Positions 50,940 to 52,897 of a DNA stretch of 52,897 nucleotides are shown piece by piece. The notes below the pieces were generated by a model that was given only the letters and a program-made list of their open reading frames with translations, was not told the DNA's origin and made no database searches. A program made the position numbers and the translations under genes. Source of the stretch: Labilithrix sp. (GTDB taxonomy: Bacteria; Myxococcota_A; Polyangia; Polyangiales; Polyangiaceae). Each line of letters opens with the position of its first letter. The first letter of the stretch is position 1. The stretch is taken from the NCBI GenBank assembly GCA_019637105.1, contig JAHBWF010000039.1:1-52897 (forward strand). Reading direction: 5' to 3'.

Positions 50940-52166
50940 GTGCGGGCTGTCGTCGCGCTCTCGGTCCTGGCGGTCGTCGGAGGTTGCAGCCGCGGCCGAG
51001 CGCCCGGAGGAGCGCCGGAGATCTCCGCGGTCGAGACGAGCGCCGCGAGCGTCGACGCCGACGCCGGCTTCGTCAGCGCCGCGGCGGAGCTGGCGGTGCC
51101 CGTGCTCGAGAGCGGGGGCGCGCGCCCGCTCGTCGCCCCGGAGCCCGCGGGCACGCGCCACGACGTCCCGGCGGGCACGCTCGTGAGCGGCAGCGCGCCG
51201 GGCGACGAGGGGCGCGTCGCGGCGTTCGAGCCTGCGCTCGTCGAGGTGGAGCTGGGGGCGTTCGCGATCGACGCGCTGCCGTACCCGAACGATCCGACCG
51301 CGGCCCCCGTGCTCGTGAGCTCTCAGGCGGAGGCCGCGCGCCTGTGCCGCGAGCGAGGCGCGCGACTCTGCACCGAGCTCGAGTGGGAGCGGGCGTGCAA
51401 GGGCCCGGACGGCGACCGCTTCTCGACCGGCGCGATCTGGAACGACGCCTGCGATCGCGCGCCTTCGCGCTGCGCGTCCGGCTTCGGCGCGCGCGCGATG
51501 GGCTTCATGCGCGAGTGGACCGACAGCGCGGCCGTCTGGAGGAGCGACGCCGCGAGCCCCGTCGTGCGCGGCGGTCCGGGGGCCGCGCGGCGCTGCGGCG
51601 CCCGCGCGAGCGCGGCGGCGAGCGACGCGCCCGCGCAGATGGCGTTCCGCTGCTGCCACGGCGCGCGCAACGACGCCGCGGTCGCCCCCGTCCCGCCGCG
51701 GCCGGCCTTCCGCAAGACCGATCTCACGGCCGAGGACCTCGCGCGGATCTTCGCGGACGTCCCCGAGCTCGGGCGCGTCCGCGAGAACGTCCGCCTCTAC
51801 GGCGAGCCCGAGGTGAAGAACATCGTGGCGCGCGGGGCGCCGCGCGGCCGCGCGGAGGGCTGGGCGGCCGGCATCCACTTCGCGACCTCGCCGATCCTCT
51901 GGAGCCCGGAGCTCGGCGTGGAGCTCCTCGTCGCCGCCGGGCGCGCGAAGAAGACCGGCTTCGTGGTGGCGCTCTGGACGCTGCCCGACGGCAAGTACCG
52001 CTTCGCCTCGTCGTTCCTCTTCCTCGACGACGCCGCCCCAGTGGCGCTCGCCTACGAGCCGTCGCGCCGCAAGGAGCTCCGCTGGTCGGCGTGCTGGGGC
52101 TGCGCCGGGGAGCAGGGCGCCGTGAGCCTCCGCGACGACGGCCGCGTCGTCATCGTCCATTACTGA
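50940..52166 (+). CDS. SUMF1-like lipoprotein with an extra C-terminal domain
   Basis: Encodes 408 residues from a GTG at 50940. The lipoprotein signal VVALSVLAVVGGC is followed by an Ala/Pro linker. A compact SUMF1-like domain comes next (about 95-240): VEVELGAFAIDALPYPNDP, ARLCTELEWERACKGPDGD, GFMREWTDSAAVW and VVRGGPGAARRCGARASAA. The RC.AR cysteine is present, but the two catalytic cysteines of FGE are not. A second domain (about 250-408; LTAEDLARIFADVPELGRVR, then beta-rich LLVAAGRAKKTGFVVALWTL) is not recognised. It is likely surface-anchored and binding rather than catalytic. A 57-bp tandem repeat spans its stop codon. A GGTTAGAAG element lies just before the GTG. Confidence 0.85.
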   Translation: MRAVVALSVLAVVGGCSRGRAPGGAPEISAVETSAASVDADAGFVSAAAELAVPVLESGGARPLVAPEPAGTRHDVPAGTLVSGSAPGDEGRVAAFEPALVEVELGAFAIDALPYPNDPTAAPVLVSSQAEAARLCRERGARLCTELEWERACKGPDGDRFSTGAIWNDACDRAPSRCASGFGARAMGFMREWTDSAAVWRSDAASPVVRGGPGAARRCGARASAAASDAPAQMAFRCCHGARNDAAVAPVPPRPAFRKTDLTAEDLARIFADVPELGRVRENVRLYGEPEVKNIVARGAPRGRAEGWAAGIHFATSPILWSPELGVELLVAAGRAKKTGFVVALWTLPDGKYRFASSFLFLDDAAPVALAYEPSRRKELRWSACWGCAGEQGAVSLRDDGRVVIVHY

Positions 52167-52271
52167 ACGGGCGGATCCTTCGGGCCGAGCGCGATCGTCC
52201 TGGGCCGAGCGCGGATCCACTGAACGGGCGGATCCTTTTGGGCCGAGCGCGATCGTCCTGGGCCGAGCGCG
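52162..52271 (+). repeat. 57-bp tandem duplication across the stop codon
   Basis: Copy 1 (52162-52218) includes the TGA of the SUMF1-like gene. Copy 2 (52219-52271) begins with the same actgaacgggcggatcctt and places another TGA exactly 19 codons later in frame. Copies differ by a small c/tt change and at the end. The unit itself contains two gggccgagcgcg blocks. Confidence 0.85.
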
Positions 52272-52666
52272 AGCGTCCTCGGCCCTCGAGCACCCCTCCA
52301 GGGAGGCCCGCGCGCGGGGAGGCTCGTGAGCGGTCCGCGCCGACCTCATGACGCGCGAAGAAGGCGACGCGCGAAGAAGGCGGGGCGATCACGCGCGGAC
52401 GCGGAAGGCGCCGAGCTCGAAGCGCTCGCCGTTCACCAGCACGTCGATCACGAAGGACCGTCCAGGACGCATGCCCGTGCGATGACGGGAGGTTCGTTCC
52501 GGCCCCTCGCTCGTCGTGGGGGCGGAACGCACCGGTCGAAATCATGGCGTCCGGGGACCGGGGCGCGCGGCGGCCGCCCGCGGCGATATTTCTTCAAATA
52601 TTTGGATTGACTTCGATTAAATGGATTCGTGCCGCGTTGCGTCATTCGCGCTAGACCTGTGTACCG
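52272..52666. other. Spacer with an AT-rich tract and a possible gene remnant
   Basis: About 395 bases lie between the repeat and the gene running off the right edge. A minus-strand frame ending at 52389 is described separately. An AT-rich tract at 52585-52623 (AAATATTT palindrome, then TTGACT) stands out from the GC-rich surroundings and is a likely promoter zone for the gene at 52667, although no matching -10 was found for the TTGACT. Confidence 0.4.
52389..52472 (-). pseudogene. Possible remnant: 27-codon protein-like frame
   Basis: From an ATG at 52472 the minus strand encodes 27 residues, RPGRSFVIDVLVNGERFELG followed by AFRVRA and a stop. It reads like the last strands of a beta-rich protein rather than random sequence. 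The frame is open only to about 52545 upstream, so it is either a fragment of a lost gene or a very short protein. No start or ribosome site is convincing. Confidence 0.25.
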
Positions 52667-52897
52667 ATGCCTTTGCTGCTGGCCCTCGTGCTGACCGTCG
52701 CGGCGTTCGCCGGCGGGATCGCGTTCGCGCGTCGGCGACGGCTCGCGTCGCTCTTCGCGCGCGCCGCCGCCAAAGGGCTCGCGCCGCCCTTCGCGCGCGC
52801 CGCCGCCGGGTGGCTCGCGTCGATGCGTCGTCGCGCGCGCGCCGCGTGGGGGATGCCGTCCCTCGGCCGCCGCCGCGCCGGGACATCGGACGCGGGT
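52667..52897 (+). CDS. Membrane-anchored protein, N-terminal part cut by the window edge
   Basis: The ATG at 52667 opens 77 codons to the right edge without a stop. Residues 1-19 form a hydrophobic segment (MPLLLALVLTVAAFAGGIAF), a signal anchor or signal peptide, followed by a highly basic Ala/Arg-rich stretch with an internal repeat (LASLFARAAAKGLAPPFARA). An AT-rich promoter-like tract lies about 45 bases upstream. Too little is visible to assign a family. The positive charge after the helix predicts an N-out or cleaved topology with the rest in the cytosol. Confidence 0.45.
   Translation, partial: MPLLLALVLTVAAFAGGIAFARRRRLASLFARAAAKGLAPPFARAAAGWLASMRRRARAAWGMPSLGRRRAGTSDAG

Overview
The window is GC-rich bacterial DNA with strong G/C third positions. 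It contains many predicted lipoproteins whose mature N-termini are rich in Ala, Pro, Asp and Gly. There is also a Hanks-type Ser/Thr kinase, several sulfatase-modifying-factor-like proteins, and glycogen and 2-oxoacid dehydrogenase genes. Together these suggest a myxobacterium, most likely of the Polyangia (Sorangium/Labilithrix-like). This is an inference from gene content and style; no rRNA or tRNA gene is present to anchor taxonomy. I saw no CRISPR array, insertion sequence, prophage or plasmid origin.

Layout. 1-6731: envelope genes (an edge-truncated lipoprotein, a putative aminopeptidase, lipoproteins including an FKBP isomerase, a TonB-like proline-rich membrane protein, and a lipoprotein L,D-transpeptidase). 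6747-12459: a PrsW-family protease with a SecD-like N-terminal part overlapping pheA, a PHB-depolymerase-like lipoprotein esterase, and hypotheticals. 12486-17736: an MscS channel with a cyclic-nucleotide-binding domain, then a lower-GC patch with a SUMF1-like lipoprotein and a zinc metalloprotease whose gene is frameshifted. 17850-24610: a possible Cys-rich mini-gene, sucA, a proline-rich unknown, and a divergent E1 alpha/beta pair with no E2 or E3 nearby. 24733-27268: a membrane protein, a ParB-domain protein and a Spy/CpxP-like protein.

27303-45086 is the most interesting part. It holds three paralogous ATP-grasp ligases, a fourth divergent ATP-grasp protein, a cyanophycinase (S51)-like protein with Cys at the nucleophile position, two alpha/beta-hydrolase esterases, a glutamate-cysteine-ligase (GCS2)-type ligase fused to two CBS domains, and an aspartoacylase/succinylglutamate-desuccinylase-like amidohydrolase. 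Several are translationally coupled by ATGA overlaps. Glycogen synthase, a PrxQ peroxiredoxin, a SUMF1-like lipoprotein and a Ser/Thr kinase are interspersed. I read the locus as a candidate system that builds, modifies and degrades a small amide- or peptide-linked metabolite; the product is unknown.

45144-48949: five minus-strand genes headed by an ECF sigma factor and a small single-TM protein, followed by a heme-oxygenase-like (PqqC/TenA-type) protein, a metallopeptidase and a propeller-like lipoprotein. A strong Fur-box match (16 of 19 positions) lies between this run and the divergent plus-strand genes, which include a ferredoxin-NADP reductase; iron control is likely. 50474-52897: a small membrane protein, a SUMF1-like lipoprotein with a tandem repeat across its stop codon, an AT-rich spacer, and a gene running off the right edge.

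Two cross-cutting patterns are visible. A TG[C/G]TA[A/G] element sits 6-10 bases before many start codons, suggesting near-leaderless transcription. Short direct repeats straddle several stop codons.
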